This document shows positions 63,522 to 64,000 of a stretch of 64,000 nt of DNA, in pieces (the first letter of the stretch is position 1; each line of letters opens with the position of its first letter). The stretch is from an uncultured Aquimarina sp. (GTDB taxonomy: Bacteria; Bacteroidota; Bacteroidia; Flavobacteriales; Flavobacteriaceae), in the NCBI GenBank assembly GCA_947497175.1, contig CANMFM010000014.1:1-64000 (forward strand), given 5' to 3'. The position numbers and the translations under genes were made by a program. A model generated the notes under the pieces. The model was not told the DNA's origin. It worked only from the letters and a program-made list of their open reading frames with translations, and ran no database searches.

Positions 63522-64000
63522 AAATAAATATTCGGATTTTCTTCATTTTAGTATTTACTTTCGCTGATTCATTTTGTCAGTCAGGAAAAAAATTTACTTC
63601 TTTTGAAGATGCCTTTATAGAACCAACAAAAGTTTATGATTTAGATTTATCTAATCAAAAATTAGAAGTTATCCCTGATTCAATTAATCTATTTTTAAAT
63701 CTTAGATATTTGAATTTATCAAATAATAAGATTAAATCAATACCTGCTTCAGTAGGGAAATTAAAACATCTCAAAAGCCTTCGTTTAGATCATAATTTAA
63801 TTACTCTAATTCCGGAAGAGTTTATTGATTTAACTCAATTGGTATCACTTAGTATATCAAATTGTAAATTAGAAATAATTCCCGATGTTTTTGAAAAATT
63901 AACAAAAATTGAATATTTAGATTTAAGTTATAATACGATCACATCTTTACCAACATCGATTAGTAAACTATCAAATCTATTTAAATTAGAGTTAAGTAAT
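63518..64000 (+). CDS. Secreted leucine-rich-repeat protein, truncated by the window edge
   Basis: 161 codons visible, no stop before the edge. Signal peptide MKINIRIFFILVFTFADSFC, then leucine-rich repeats of ~23 residues with LxxLxLSxNxIxxIPxS pattern (LRYLNLSNNKIKSIPAS, LKSLRLDHNLITLIPEE, IEYLDLSYNTITSLPTS). LRR arrays form curved binding surfaces; in Bacteroidota secreted ones are often surface proteins. Starts in a 4-base overlap with the upstream peptide. Confidence 0.85.
   Translation, partial: MKINIRIFFILVFTFADSFCQSGKKFTSFEDAFIEPTKVYDLDLSNQKLEVIPDSINLFLNLRYLNLSNNKIKSIPASVGKLKHLKSLRLDHNLITLIPEEFIDLTQLVSLSISNCKLEIIPDVFEKLTKIEYLDLSYNTITSLPTSISKLSNLFKLELSN

Noticed and set aside
54743..64000. 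Genomic island with tRNA attachment repeats
   Set aside because: No direct repeat of the tRNA 3' end and no integrase were found in the window, so I report it only as a possibility.

Overview
This AT-rich window reads as a chromosomal segment of a marine Flavobacteriaceae bacterium (Bacteroidota), possibly Aquimarina-like. The evidence is two TonB-dependent receptors with carboxypeptidase-like N-terminal domains, a type IX secretion (T9SS) sorting domain, a GldL-type membrane motif, Bacteroidota-style gene starts without strong Shine-Dalgarno sites, and a homogentisate/kynurenine-type aromatic catabolism block. The genus is inference; the phylum is well supported.

Layout. 1-1844 is a truncated, exported TPR protein. 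1.8-7.4 kb holds small envelope and stress-type genes (zinc-ribbon/TerB-like protein, acidic secreted protein, OmpA lipoprotein, exonuclease III), with long intergenic stretches full of palindromic repeats. 7.4-20 kb carries a T9SS-exported 1009-aa protein, glyS, comF, an Ig-like lipoprotein, an omega-amidase, and a MarR regulator divergent from a TonB-dependent receptor. 20-28 kb has ileS, a DksA/TraR-like protein, lspA, a response regulator, and a tightly overlapping four-gene operon (retropepsin-like protease, RimK ligase, AstE/AspA-type deacylase, 5-formyl-THF cyclo-ligase). 28-40.5 kb holds uvrC, a patatin/Omp85-type protein, hmgA, hppD, tryptophan 2,3-dioxygenase, an M23 peptidase and pgi; a candidate small RNA lies at 35.6 kb. 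40.9-54.6 kb has a second TonB-dependent receptor, an orphan LanC-like cyclase beside a 21-bp tandem array, YjbQ, a DUF559 endonuclease cassette, a HAD phosphatase, lepA, dusB, a LolC/E-type permease, rbfA and methylmalonyl-CoA epimerase.

From the tRNA (CAT anticodon) at 54743 to the right edge the content becomes accessory: a short helix-turn-helix protein, a small membrane protein, a candidate metzincin with PFF motifs resembling cargo of extracellular contractile injection systems, decayed gene fragments, a heat-shock cluster (two Hsp20-type proteins, a GldL-motif membrane protein, a lipoprotein), an AraC-type membrane regulator, a class C beta-lactamase-like hydrolase, lipoproteins and a truncated leucine-rich-repeat protein.

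The most unusual signals are not ordinary genes. (1) A dispersed ~70-bp nested palindrome family has conserved boxes, while both stems change sequence between copies and stay paired. (2) Two small genes (DUF559 endonuclease; four-helix-bundle protein) are each bracketed by their own inverted repeats, like mini mobile cassettes. (3) A HExxHxxGxxD protein lies in the tRNA-flanking island. (4) Sigma-54-like elements precede both Hsp20 genes.
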